Shown here: positions 34,215 to 46,053 of the stretch, one piece after another | Layout: every line of letters begins with the position of its first letter | How positions within the stretch are numbered: the first letter of the stretch is position 1 | Assembly (NCBI GenBank): GCA_030737835.1 | Contig: JAUJYN010000013.1 | Coordinates: 3,591,570 to 3,655,569, forward strand | Direction of reading: 5' to 3' | Source: Acorus gramineus | Lineage: Eukaryota; Streptophyta; Magnoliopsida; Acorales; Acoraceae | Length of the DNA: 64,000 bases | Translations under genes and position numbers: made by a program | Notes under the pieces: generated by a model | Seen by the model: only the letters and a program-made list of their open reading frames with translations | Told to the model about the DNA's origin: nothing | Databases searched by the model: none

Positions 34215-37200
34215 TGTCACGCCCCAGGGCCGGCCGACCCCGGGACGCGGCAAGTGTATATATGATATCAGTAAACAGGAGTTCAATAACATACTCACAC
34301 AACAGCTAAAATGACAACACAGATAAAAGCAGGGCTAACATAATATATACACCAAAAGCGAAAGCTAAAAGACTGAATCTGTAATCCAAAAACATATTAC
34401 AGACTCGATACATAATCAACTGTCCTGTGAGAGCCAATATATACAAGGACATCCAAATAATACACAAACACGTGCCCAAGCACGGAATATAATACATACA
34501 AGCAAAAGGAATGCTGATAGCCTCTGATACTCGGGGGACGTGGCGCTGGTCCGCTACTGATGAAGTCCCTCGGGGAGCTCCTCCTCCAGATCCGACTCAG
34601 ATGACACTGGAGAAAAATATTATGCGAGGGGTGAGCCACACGCTCAGTGAACAGCACAACCCATGCATCACAGCTTATATTAACCACAACCAGATATTAT
34701 TAATCCACAATCACATTACTCAAGCCACAAAATGGCATAAACAACACAAATCCGGGGGTTCGTCAGATCGCCGAACCGTCATATCCTCACCCTCACCCTC
34801 ACCCTCAATAGTGACCAAGGATGTTGGGACTTAATAGGCTGATAATCATCCTTACACAATCCAGTGGGTCGCCACATCGCCGGCCCACCATACCCTCACC
34901 CTCACCCTCAATAGGTGACCTAGGCTCTTGGGACTGACTAGGCTGTTGGTCACCCTTGGTCCACCGATAGTCTCTCCCCACTCCGTAGGTCGTTTGGCCA
35001 CTCCCACATTCAGCACAGTCCTTCTACCAAATCAGGAGGCGCCTACTGATGGGAGCCCCTGCACGGGACGACCTTTCCAACGCCGGGGTAGTCTCTACAC
35101 GGATCCAACGAAGGGAACAGAACAGCCTATCCATCGCATATGATCCACTCGGATCCGCAGACAACACATCCTAACAACTCTGGTGTCATGAATTCTTCAG
35201 AATTCCTCCAGGGCGCATAACCAAGATGCGGGGAATATGCATAATGACATTTACTAACAAGGGATGTCATAATAATTATCAACAAGAGTTATAATATTAT
35301 TGGGACAAGAAACCTTGGGAGGGCAGCATGAGGTCCCGATACAGGACATCCCAACAACCAAACAAGGAACACGGAGTACCCTAACCCGGGTCTCAATGTT
35401 GACCTCGCAAGGCCCCTCCCTATAATATTATACAAGGCATGCTAGCATTTAATTTAATAATCAAACTAATAGGACGCATGCATAGGCCGAGGCTTCCTAG
35501 CATGGGAACATGGTGCATGGCTCTTACACATAATCCTAAGGGTGCAAGTCCCTAACATACAAGTCTAGGGTAGCATGCATACTACATTTAATCATGAATC
35601 TCATGGATTATACATTACAACAGTTAATATAAATCCATGGTGCCCCAGGGGAGGACGGTACACGCCCAAGTGCGTATAGCGCCTCCCGACTGGGTTGGAT
35701 TGTCCCACTCACCAGAAAAGGGGTCGTCGCGCGACCGTCCGTCAAGATCTGCAAGACAGGGTAGTAACTTGGTGAGTAAACCCAAAAACACTACAAAATA
35801 TACCAAGCTACACAAATAAATACCCAACACTCGGGCAAACGTACATACGACCCGTACGCACGCTAGCCCGAGCACCCCGACTCACTCCCGCACCCCCGGC
35901 AACCACCCGCACGGCCACCCGCCCTCGGATGCGCCGCCGCGCCTCAGCCCGCGCACCCAGGCTCCCTGCCGAGCCCCTGCCCGCATGCCTGGACACGCCG
36001 CCGAGCTCCCCGGGTGCACCGCGCGCCCACTGCGCCCCGCCGCAGCAGCCCGCGCGCACCCCGCACGCCCCGCGCTGACTCGCGAGCACACCGCACGCCC
36101 CGCGCGCCCAGCGCCTCGCCCCGCGTGCACCTCCAGCCCCGCCTCGCGTGCACTCCGCGCGCACCACCAGCCTCGCCCCGCGCGCACCACCCGCTCGCAC
36201 CCACTGCCCTCCTCACCGCGCGCACGCCTGCGCCTCTGCCCAGCGCCCCGCGCGCATGCTCCTCTGCGGTGCCCAGCGCCCAGCGCTCAGCACCCGCGAC
36301 CAGCTCCCAGCGCTCAGCGCCCAGCACCCGGGACCCTCACCCAGCGCCCACGCGCACGCCCGCGCAACACGCGCCCAGCGCGCCTGCCAGCCTGCCCGCG
36401 CTGCCTGCCTGCGCGCATCGCCGAGTGGCCCGAGCACCGCTCGCCTGCACGCCCAGGCACTGCCCGCCTGATGCCCGAGCACCGCCTGCCCTGCTCGCCT
36501 GCGCGCCCAGCCTGCCTGCCCGACCTGCCAGCGCGCACAGCCCTGCCAGCCTACCCGAGCTAGCCCTGCCAGCCTACCCGAGCTAGCCCCGCACGCCCAG
36601 CACCCAACACGCCCAGCGCCAACCCGAGCGCACGCCCGTGCGCACGCGCGCGCGCGCCCTGCCGCTGCACGCCTGCTGCGCCTGCCTGAGCGCTGCCTGT
36701 GCTGCCTGCTGCCCGGGACTGCCAGCCTCCCTGCCCGAGCTCCTCTACCACCCATCCTTCGGCCTCCGACGGCCTCCGACCGCCCCCAACCACCTCCGAC
36801 AGCCACCCACAGCCGCCGACTACCACCCAACCTCAAATCCACCCTCCTAACATACATCTATGCAAGGAAAGAGAGAAAAAAGGGGCTTACCAAGGGAAGC
36901 AAGGATGCTCGGTTGCTCTCTGCTCACCGAAACCTTTCCCCAAAGGCCTCCAACGCCGGGATCTTCCTTGGCCCTCGAATTGGCCCAAAACAGAGGAGAA
37001 AAGAGAGGGGGAGAAGGGGCAAAACTCGTCGGAATCCGGATTTGAAAGCACCGGGGTGTAGATCGGGACCCGATCTACACTTTCTATGCTTTAGGTTTTA
37101 AGCTTTGAGGGCTCTAAGGGGCTCAAATCAAAGAAAAGGAGAGAGGGGGAGAGAGAAATACTTTTGGTAGGGATGATGAATAGTGGCAAACAAAAATTAG

Positions 37201-37476
37201 ATCTCACTTATATAGCAAGTCACTTAAAAACCCGGATACGCCCGGAACTGCGAAATTTCGGAAACGTTACCGGAATTCGACGAAATTTTCGTGAGAGGCC
37301 TAAAATGGCACCAGGACATCAAATATGCAGTTAGATTTCCAATCGAAGTTCTCTAACTCAGGACGATAGCTAACAGTTCAAAAATTAGCGGTTCCGATCG
37401 AAAAACCGAAAAAATTGAAAAACTGCCAGAACGCTCCAACGGTTACTAGCAGGCTAAAAGTGACACATATATAACA
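34215..37476 (-). mobile_element. Giant solo LTR (Ty3/gypsy type), 3.26 kb
   Basis: Bounded by TG..CA and perfect 5-bp duplications ATAAT (34210-34214 and 37477-37481). Read on the minus strand it starts TGTTATATATGTGTCAC and ends GGGGCGTGACA, an ending I know from gypsy LTRs such as Del/Tekay. A TATA box lies at 37215-37201 on the minus strand (CTATATAAGTGAGAT), so transcription would run leftward. About 1 kb (35870-36850) is extremely GC-rich and repetitive. No protein domain is seen; long frames there are composition artefacts. One target duplication and no internal region fit a solo LTR; a large retrotransposon derivative without coding region is the alternative. Confidence 0.75.
34751..34957. 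repeat. Duplicated 100-bp unit in the solo LTR
   Basis: Two diverged direct units, 34751-34851 and 34861-34957, each with GTCG/GTCAGATCGCCG-like starts, tandem CCCTCA and a GGGACT(T)..TAGGCTG end. Confidence 0.75.
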
Positions 37477-40200
37477 ATAATTATTCATCAATTTCATGTA
37501 CTATTGTTGTCCAACAACAAACTTTTGATGAAAAAATATATATATATACCAATTCAATGGCTCAGCATCTCTGCCCGAAGCAAATGAATTTTATTTTATT
37601 CTAGCCATGGAAGTTGAATGATGAGATCATGTTTTATATAGTTGGACGCACAACAATCATAGAGATTGTAAAACACCTCAAACCATCAGAAGTGGATTAC
37701 TATTGTACAAAAACAAAATAAAAGGGAACATATTTGCAGAACAAATCCCTAAAATTCAAGAAAAATGATTGTTGTTCTGGGATACTGAAAAACATGGTCA
37801 CGTACCTGATGTACGATCAGACTTTTGTCACTTATGTATTTATATTTTTAAATTTTTTCTTTGTTATCTGAAATGCATTTTCTTATTTTTATATTTGTTT
37901 TATTATTTTGAGTTTAATATTAGTTAATTCAAATGTTAGTACTATTTATGGTACTATAAATTTGAAGAGCAAATATTATATGAGCATGAGGTATATAATG
38001 ATGCTTCAAACAATTGAAAATTCGATTACAAAGAACCAGAAGTTTATTTTTTCCAGTGATGAGGATGTTTTTACAACACGATTTGTGAATCATCATTATA
38101 ATGAGATGATATTTTCACCGTTAGGGGGAGGAAATATGTCGCTAAAAGAACGACGTGAAATTTATTAGAACACTTCATCATAAGAGAATTGAGGACCCGT
38201 GCCGTATGCATTTACTCATACAGAAAAGTGACAAGGTCGCATATTCAAATGTAAAAACTCCAGTTCGGATTGGTGTTCTAATTGAAAAAGTGTCAGTGTG
38301 TTGGCTAAATAATTCACAAAACATGCTTGAAGCATGGAAGACCTATAGGTTCAAAAGATCATTATGTTCTCTGAAAGAGAAAAATAATGCTCCAGAAGAG
38401 CCTGAAACACTTGTAAGATTCACATTATTAACTTTTGTAGAAGATAAAATATCCAAAGAGACACATGTCCCTAAAGTGACACGTCCCCAAAGGATATACA
38501 TGGAAATGAGGAAATTCCATATGTTATACAAATACAAAAGGATCTTGTGGGATTGCAAACAAGTGATCATTGATGATATATTTTGCTATAGCTGCTAAAA
38601 TCATGATTTAGAACAATATTCATTGTATGAATATAAGAAATACCAAAAGTGTGGTTGGCCGATTAGTGTAAAAGACAAAATTAATTCCCCGAAAAAGAAA
38701 GGTACGAGGAAAGATAAACAAAGAGGCTAGTGCTCCCAAAGAGACCTCAATACAAGCAACAAAAGCAATTGATCAATTTCATCTTTCTAAAGAACTAAGT
38801 TCAGAAAAGGTAGCCCCCAGGAGACACATATAAACAATGAGATCTCATTAAATAATAAAGAAGAAAGATAGGATATAATAAAATCATTGTCGACAATGTA
38901 CATTCATATGATGTTGCTCTTGATATTATGAGGATCCGAAACCATGAACCGTCGTAGAATGTTGACGTAAAAATTATTGGCAAAAAATTGGAAAGAAGCA
39001 ATGCAGGTAGAATTACATATGCTAGCGAAATGTGAAGTATTTGGACCTGTTGTCCAAACAACTGAAAATGTAAAGCCTGTAGGATACAAATGGGTATTGT
39101 AAGAAAGCACAATGACAAAAATTAAATTGTGAAATATAAAGCATGTTTTGTGGCACGAGATTTCTTACAGATACCTAATATTGACTATGAAAATTTTATT
39201 ATCTTGTGACGGATGCAAATCACATTTTGATTTTCAATTACTTTGGCAGTCTTAAAAGGACTAAATATGCTTCTAATGGATGTAGTTACATCATATTTAT
39301 ACGGAACATTAGAAAGTGAAGATCATTGAAGGATTTAAAATGCTTGAAGCAAATAACTCATCTTGAAGCATGTATTCTATCAAATTATAAAGATCTTTAC
39401 ATGGGTTAAAGCAATCTGGGCGCATTGGAACTATCGCCCAAGTGAATATTTATTGAAAGAAGGGTATGAGAACAATCTAATTTGTTCTTGTATTTTTATG
39501 AAAAAAAAATGAAATCTGGATTTGCTATTATTGTAGTATATGATCATGATTTGAATATATAGGGATTTCTGAAGAGCTTACAAAAACTGCTTTATATTTA
39601 AAGAAAGAGTTGATCGAAATGAAAATCTTGGAAAAACAAGATATTGTCTCAGCTTATAGATCGGGCAAAACCTGAGTAGCATCCTTGTTCATCAGACAAT
39701 ATAGTACAGTAAAGTTCTAAAGAACTTTAATATAGACAAATATCGATCCAATAAGTTTTCTTATATATGTCAGGTCATTTGACACAAATAAGGACTATTT
39801 TTCATCCATAAGAAAATAATGAAAAACTTCTTGGTCCTGAAATATCATATCTTAGTGCAAATAGCATACGAGTGCAGTAAGTGTTTTATTATATTTCGCA
39901 CAAGGTTGATATTGTATTTTTAGTTAACTTGTTGGCCAAGTTTTATTCTACATGAAGACTTTGGTATTGTGAAAAGCACATTTTTTTGTAAAACAACAAA
40001 TATGGGTTTATTCTATTTAAAATGATTTTCTAATGGTTAAATATAATTCAACATTCATCATGAAGATAATATTACATGTATAGCATGATTTAAAAGGATG
40101 CTTCATTAAAGATCTATTCACCAAAGCATTACCAACCGCGACGTTCAAGAAGCTGAAACAAAACATTGGAATGCGTCAACTCAAAGATCTTCATGCTAAA
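37477..40200 (+). pseudogene. Decayed copia pol
   Basis: Remnants of a Ty1/copia polyprotein with many stops and frameshifts. Recognisable pieces are an integrase C-terminal-like FSPLGGGNMSLKERRE segment (about 38112-38160), a reverse transcriptase piece LLMDVVTSYLYGTLES (39270-39317) and the C-terminal KLKQNIGMRQLKDLH (about 40148-40193), which normally sits just before the 3' end of the element. The catalytic YVDD region is not recoverable. Gag and protease were not found. The decay is much stronger than in the copia element at 59749. Confidence 0.75.
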
Positions 40201-40413
40201 AACAGGGGGAGTAATTTAATTCAAAATATTTGTGTATTGTACTCTTTTTTCTTCGACCAGGTTTTTCTCACTGGGTTTTTCTGGCAAGGTTTTAATGAGG
40301 CAGTACGAAAACATACACCAGAATATTGTACTCTTTTTCCTTCGTTGAGTTTTTATCCCATAGGGTTTTTCTTAGCAAGCTTTTAACGAGGCATATTCCT
40401 TTGTGAAGGTTAT

Positions 40414-40424
40414 CCAAGGGGGAG
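40414..40424 (+). promoter_or_regulatory. Polypurine tract of copia element
   Basis: AAGGGGGAG directly abuts the TGTTGT start of the 3' LTR. Confidence 0.75.
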
Positions 40425-40546
40425 TGTTGTAAATACATGCATATGAATGTGCATGTAATTGTGGATGCATGTAATTGTGAATGACCTCTTGGTGCATGCA
40501 TACATTAGTGTGTGATATTAATTGTAAATTCATGTATATTGTAAAT

Positions 40547-42080
40547 GGGTCTTGCTACATGGACCCCAAAATTTGAGCTCCATTGATAAGTCCCAATAGG
40601 TGTCATTAATTTATTGGTCTCCTGTTTGACTTTTTTTAAAGGTAAAAAGTGCAGAGACAATACTACCCTTCTTTTATATTTGAATTTTTTATTATAAAAA
40701 ACAATCCCTCATTAATTGGGATTGAATAACCGCCTCTAACACTCCTTCTTTGAAAAAATTTCTTTTTTACCCTCATAAGGCATCCACTACTTCAAAAATT
40801 CATTCCGGCCGCGTTCTCATCTCCGGCGATCGGCATCACTACCTTTGGATTGCTCTCGTCGCCCTCTATCATATGAGAGGTGGATCGGCTACCTTTCGAG
40901 TACTCCTCCGACCTCCATCTCCTTCGACCTCTACCTCCATTTTTTTCAGATACAGATACAAATGAATATATTAGACTTTCAGATACAGATTAGTATATTC
41001 ATATGAAACAATTATATTTTACCCGTTAATGAAGCATTTGATTAATAAAAATATTTAAATATACATGACAAAACAATTAAATATTATTCAGATACACATT
41101 AATCAAATCCATTAAAAAGAAAAATAACAAACAACAAATTGAGCTGGGTAAATAATTCAGATACACATGTATCTGAAATCTGAAATAACAACTTTACATT
41201 AGATACAAGTGTATCTGAAATCTGAATAGGTTTAAAAATGAAACAATTATGGTTTATATACTAATGAGACATTGTATAGATGATTAATAAAAGTATTTAA
41301 ATATAGATGTCAAAAAATAATTAAATATTATTCAGATACACATTAATTAAATCCACCAAAAGAAAAATAACAAACAACAAATTGGGGTGGATAAATAATT
41401 AAGATACACATGTATCTGGAATCTGAATTAACAACTTTACATTAGATAACAATGTATCTTGAATCCGAATGAGTTAAATAATGATCATGCAAGGTTAAAA
41501 ATATACTGAAATATGCATACTTATACACATACACAACAACAAAAACGATTATACAAATCGTACTTATTTAGATCTCAAAAATCGTACTGAATAATATTAT
41601 GCAAGGCTAAAAATTCAGATACAGTGGCAATGTATCTGAATTTAAATTAAATTTGATCTCAAAAATGTATTGATAATTCAAAGATGAATGTAAAATCAGA
41701 ACAATATGTTTTATTCAGATTGAAAAGCTTAACCTGAATGGATCATCATTGTTTACACCACAATCAGATCGCAAATAAAAAAAAATTACTAGAGTAATTA
41801 TAATCTTCTCCTCCAATCCCCACCAAAACTGAATTCGATATTTTTTTCACATATCAATCTGAATAAAAAAATGTAAATCTTATTTTTTTTGTATTCAATT
41901 GAATTAATTACTTTAAAAAAAGAAAGAATATCCTAAATCATAATCACTTAGAGATTTAAAGAATTGGTTATGGAAAAAAACTTCTCCATTTAGATAGGAA
42001 GGGTAAAGTGGGTAATTCAATCTTGTCATCTCATGGGCTTGAGATAGGGTTTACCAATTGGGGCCTAAAAATCATTATTG
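40547..42080 (+). mobile_element. Mutator-like non-autonomous element, copy A
   Basis: 1.53 kb inside the copia 3' LTR, defined exactly by the uninterrupted 5' LTR. Nine-base flanks ATTGTAAAT (40538-40546) and ATAATAAAT (42081-42089) agree at seven positions. Ends share GG(A/C)CCCCAA. The left part resembles the right end of 57885-59240 read in reverse (GGTGTCATTA.., then TGTTTGACTTTT). It contains a tandem duplication of about 238 bp. No transposase frame. Confidence 0.75.
41003..41478 (+). repeat. Two tandem units of about 238 bp
   Basis: Units 41003-41240 and 41241-41478 share AAATATTATTCAGATACACA, AAATAACAAACAACAAATTG and ATACACATGTATCTG. The second is slightly diverged. Confidence 0.75.
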
Positions 42081-42269
42081 ATAATAAATACATGAATGAT
42101 ATATTATGGTTGTTATTCCTAGAAATAGAGGGTTTGTTAAACATCAAAGACATGGAAAAGAAATAAAAAGTTCTTGAATAATGCTTTCTCTACCTTTTTT
42201 GTACTTCAAATTATCTTATGTTTGCTTTGTATTTTCATCTTTTTGTCTATTATTTATAACAGACAATGA

Positions 42270-42430
42270 GTTTTATAATAAATGTTTTCAAGGGCGTTTG
42301 GTGCGCGTTGGAGATGTGATTAGCGAACCAATGCGACAAGTGAAAGTGAGATGGAAAGTTGAAAAGACCCTCTCTACGTGTCATGTTTTTAATGAGGCCG
42401 GTGAAAGTTGGGGAAGCGTTTATTTAATGG
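42270..42430 (+). repeat. Dispersed 140-bp repeat, copy 2
   Basis: Begins nine bases after the copia 3' LTR. It matches 2318-2465 in inverted orientation and its TTAATGAGGCCGGTGAAAGT part matches 57848-57893. Confidence 0.75.
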
Positions 42431-43471
42431 GGGCCGAACCTGGATTCGAACCAGGCAAGTTGACTGGGTGCTCTTTATTACTAAAAATTCATTTCATTTT
42501 TAGCACATATAATTAAGTTATTAAAAGGTTTATGATTATTTAATTATAAATAAAAATAAAATAATTTTTTATTTGATTGTGTTTTAAATTATTTTTGTTG
42601 AGAAACATAATAATAAAGTTTGTTGTTAGGATAAAATGTGAATAAGATGTGGATGATTTATAAAAGATGAAAAAATGATGATGGTTGATTTATAAGAGAT
42701 GAAGACAGTTGATTTATTAATGGATCTACATGTTTTTTTGGGTTGAACAATCTAAAATAATTTAATTCCATGAGTTGGTTGAAATCCATATATTATTTTA
42801 TATCAGTTAATTGTAACATACAGATTTTCATTTAATTTATTTCAGTCTTCTGAACACTTATTTTAAAACTATTCTTATTAATTCACACTTATTTTAGACC
42901 TTATTTTTGAACAAATGGAGGCTTTAGTCTTTATCTTTAATTCCATATCTTTGTTGTTGCTTCTCTTTTTCACATTCTAACAATATAATTAATTTTGTGT
43001 GTAATTCTTATGCTAACGATGAGAATGTAAGTCGTACATCCGTCTAACCTACAGTGCATCATTCACGAATGACGAGTGTGCACTTACCGTACTGAGCAAA
43101 CCCTTGTTGAATATTTCATGTCATAAGTAATAATGATGCATTAAAAAATACATCACCAAAATGCCCAAAGTTTGCATGTATCTATAACACAAGGATTATT
43201 TAAGATTTCAGGGAAGTTGAAATTCTTCAAATCACACAATTGCGGGTCCACAACAGACGCAGGCCATACTTAGAACCATTTTTTTTTGTCATCCTTTGTG
43301 ACTGTATATAGCATTTGTTGATTATTGACTTTGTCCCATTGAAATTAGTTGACAAATTGTCCGGCCTGAGCATAGTGAAAGTCTTCAGTCAAAGTCTTCT
43401 ATAAGGGAACACCAATAAATGTCTCTACAAATCATATATACCGAACAATATATTATTCAAGCAAAGTTGAT
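42431..43471. other. Upstream region of DUF538 gene 3
   Basis: At 42431-42460 the minus strand reads like a tRNA T-arm and acceptor end (CCTGGTTCGAATCCAGG then TTCGGCCCC); the rest of a tRNA is not there. Beyond this the region is AT-rich. Near the gene are TTGAC and GTCAA motifs (for example 43350 and 43389), possible W boxes. Confidence 0.4.
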
Positions 43472-43480
43472 CTATAAATA
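43472..43480 (+). promoter_or_regulatory. TATA box of DUF538 gene 3
   Basis: CTATAAATA about 83 bases upstream of the MASQ start; it predicts transcription start near 43505 and excludes the longer frame start at 43419. Confidence 0.65.
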
Positions 43481-43562
43481 TCCCATCCTCAGGCCCCCTC
43501 ATCTCATCAACCACACTTTCATTACTCTTCTCTTTTCATATATCTTCATCATTTACACTCTA

Positions 43563-43988
43563 ATGGCATCTCAAGCCATAGATAGCCACCGTGCCAACGC
43601 AGAGGTCATCCATGGAGACCTCCCATGCAAGAAGAGGATCGCCGAGCTGCTCGAGGAGCTCTGCCTCCCAAAGGGACTCTTTCCACTCGACGACATCGAG
43701 GAGTTCGGCTACGATCGATCATCGGGGTTCATGTGGCTGACACATACAAAGAAGAAGGACCATGTGTTTAAGAAGATCAAACAGACAGTATCATATGCGA
43801 CAGAGGTCACCGCATTCATTGAGAATCGGAGGATGAAGAAGATGATTGGGGTGAAGACAAGGGAGATGCTCCTGTGGCTCACCATCACCGAGGTATACAT
43901 AGAGGACCCTTTGTCGGGGAAGATCACGTTCAAGACCGGGACCGGTCTCTCTGAGAGCTTCCCCACTTCAGCTTTCGAGCTCGAGTAG
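43563..43988 (+). CDS. DUF538 protein (gene 3)
   Basis: A 141-residue single-exon DUF538 gene. The start at 43563 lies just downstream of the TATA-predicted start and gives the shared MASQAI N-terminus. Domain order is as in gene 2: AEVIHGDLPCKKRIAELLEE, LCLPKGLFPLDDIEEFG, basic THTKKKDHVFKKIKQ, MIGVKTREMLLWLTITEVYI and SGKITFKTGTGLSESFPTSA, ending ELE. No signal peptide. It differs from gene 4 at 10 of 141 residues, six of them in the first 16. The two are tandem duplicates on the same strand, now 8.1 kb apart because of the Tat insertion. A possible poly(A) signal AATAAA is at 44106. Function of the family is unknown, with stress-linked expression reported for relatives. Confidence 0.93.
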   Translation: MASQAIDSHRANAEVIHGDLPCKKRIAELLEELCLPKGLFPLDDIEEFGYDRSSGFMWLTHTKKKDHVFKKIKQTVSYATEVTAFIENRRMKKMIGVKTREMLLWLTITEVYIEDPLSGKITFKTGTGLSESFPTSAFELE

Positions 43989-45091
43989 AGAAGATTGTTT
44001 CATATGAAGGAAGACTTGCTGTTGTTGGATTTGTTGTTAGTGTTACCTTTATATATATATGGTGCTTGTGTTGTTTGCGTTACTGTAATCGTTTTTTATG
44101 TTTGGAATAAAGAGGACCGTTTGCTTGGAAATATGTACCATAGCTTTAGATTCGAAGGATATGTCATGAGCTTATAATACATTGAATAATCAAATATTAA
44201 TTTATAATGATCTTAGATGAACTAAAGCTTATCTTTGTAGATCTTGGTGATAATTGGGGCACAAACGTTTGTGGGGTCACGAGTATCCATCTTGGTAATA
44301 ATGGAATAAGAATTGTTGACTAGTGGGGCTTGCATCACGGGGTTTGGATAAAAGTCTTTTCTATCCGTCCGATTATTGTGCTTTGTTTTGCATTTTTGTG
44401 TTTTTTTTTTTTCTGTATAATCTAAAGAGTTTTTTGCATTTATACAATTCAAAAACACGTTTTAATTTTTTATGGTATAAAAATAAATACCATATTTTTG
44501 TATGATATGTATGCAAAAAACTCTAATATAAATTTTATCAATTACTGTTTAAATTATTTAAGTTTATTTATAAGGCAAGAAAAAAATGAATTGTGTATGT
44601 ATATATATAATACCTATTATTGAGAGAGTGCCGTTTTGGGCAATAATTGATATGAATGAAATTGTTGTTCCAAGATGAGATGATTTCTTTGAAAAATTAT
44701 GATTTTGCTAATAAGGCGTTGTTTATGTTTATGTTCAATCTCTGCACACTTAAATAATTTTGAGAAAATCAGCTAGCACATTCTTTTCTCTTAAGATGGT
44801 AAGAGATCAAATCCATAGTAAATAGCATTTCTTTGAATTGTTTCTATAAAAGCTATCTCTTGAATATTTTGTCAATTTAACCCCTGCATAACTTACAACA
44901 AACATATAACTCCTCGAAAATCAATATATCCATATATCCCCATGCAAAGTTCCACAGTTAATCGTCTATCCCGGTTAACTTTGAATAACATATTGCTAGA
45001 TATTCCATACATATTGTACTTACGCCTTGTTTCACTATCATTAGGGCATCTTTAATGGAAAGGTTAAATAACATGGTTTTTTTATTTTTAT
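43989..45091. other. 3' flank of gene 3 and intergenic
   Basis: Contains the gene 3 3' UTR and AT-rich sequence. No further gene or paired repeat found. Confidence 0.45.
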
Positions 45092-45262
45092 TTTTTATTA
45101 TCGGAGGGACTCCCCGTGGCTGACCTTATGGTCGAGTTGGAAAAGCTACCTCCGCCTGTGTGCCCTGGTTCTATGAAAAATTCTTTTGAATAATCGCCAA
45201 CAAACAGGTAGGTAAGTCAGCACCAAGACTTGAACCCATGACCTATTGGTAACACCGCTAAA
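45092..45262 (-). mobile_element. SINE-like element, copy 3
   Basis: On the minus strand it carries the head CTTGGTGCTGACTTACC preceded by ATGGGTTCAAGT (B-box-like), then GGCGATTATTCAAAAGAATT and GACCATAAGGTCAGCCACGG. It matches the units at 31785 and 55098. Confidence 0.6.
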
Positions 45263-45394
45263 AAAAAAACATGTTAGTGTCATGTATGTGGGCCCTACGT
45301 GACAGGTGTTATCTTTCAAGCTAAATGTGGCTAGTGTTTTAGCTAGTCAAATATGAGCCCCACTTGATAGTTCTCCTTAAAGAATTAAAAAAAA

Positions 45395-45667
45395 GGATAA
45401 TGTTACATCCAGCCCCATTTTCAGCCTCAATTCTAGTCTACATGTATTTTGATTTTTTTTAAAAATAGTATACCTCATCTAATGAGGTATATTCTTTTAT
45501 AAAAAAATGAAGCATATTACCCAATGAATTACATGGATGCATTTATAGAAAATATAAAAAAATTCTTTCGAAACATATGCCTTATTAACTTGAGCATATG
45601 CATCGATAGAAATCTATCGACGCATATAGGGCTGGAATCAGGGCTGGAAATTGATCTGGGTGTAACA
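45395..45667 (+). mobile_element. MITE family M, copy 3
   Basis: Starts GGATAATGTTACATCCAGCC and ends CTGGGTGTAAC, so its termini are inverted (TGTTACA(T/C)CCAG). Shares CCAATGAATTACATGGATGCA-like core with copies at 16609 and 18152. A run of 23 A follows closely. Confidence 0.75.
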
Positions 45668-46048
45668 GAGCAAAAAAAAAAAAAAAAAAAAAAAACATTT
45701 GGGAGGTTGAGTGAGTGGAGAGGTGAGGCCTACTATTTTTATTAGCTAGTCCATTGGAGCAACAACAATCAATTAAATATGGATGTATTAAATGAGTGTG
45801 TAGTTGAGGTATAAAGTGCTGATATGATACTTTAACACCTTGTTTAACTAATGGAAAAAGATACATGTAGCCCAATTGTAGCCCAATCCATTTTTCTTTT
45901 TTTTATAAAATGTTACACTTATCCTTTGAAGTGTATGCTATTATTTGAAATGATGTATATACTGAGATATATTAGTGTATTTTTTTTCATGGTGAAAAAA
46001 TGAAAAAAAATTTGAGTCATATACTATGATAGAATCCTATACACTATG
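45668..46048. other. Left flank of the Tat element
   Basis: A run of A at about 45672-45694, then AT-rich sequence. Repeated CCTATACACTATGATAG-like motifs sit next to the Tat target duplication. No gene. Confidence 0.45.
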
Positions 46049-46053
46049 ATAGT

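Larger units (their letters stand above)
32148..42261 (+). mobile_element. Decayed Ty1/copia element with nested insertions
   Basis: The LTRs are TGTTGTAAATACATG..TATAACA: 5' at 32148-32432 and 3' at 40425-42261 (split by a Mutator-like insertion). Flanking pentamers GATAA (32143-32147) and GACAA (42262-42266) differ at one base. A primer-binding region CGTTATCAGCACGA follows the 5' LTR and a purine tract AAGGGGGAG precedes the 3' LTR. The pol region (about 37.9-40.2 kb) is full of stops. A 3.26 kb solo LTR sits at 34215-37476. The nesting order is copia first, then the other two. Confidence 0.88.
40425..42261 (+). repeat. 3' LTR of copia element, interrupted
   Basis: Left part 40425-40546 and right part 42090-42261 together match the 285-bp 5' LTR. 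The gap is the element at 40547-42080. Confidence 0.9.

Noticed and set aside
34780..34805. Telomere-like tandem CCCTCA
   Set aside because: The unit is not the plant telomere repeat CCCTAAA and occurs only as part of a duplicated LTR segment.
35985..36857. Several overlapping long open frames on both strands
   Set aside because: They arise in nearly all frames at once from very GC-rich repetitive sequence inside a solo LTR and show only Ala/Arg/Pro-rich composition without domains.
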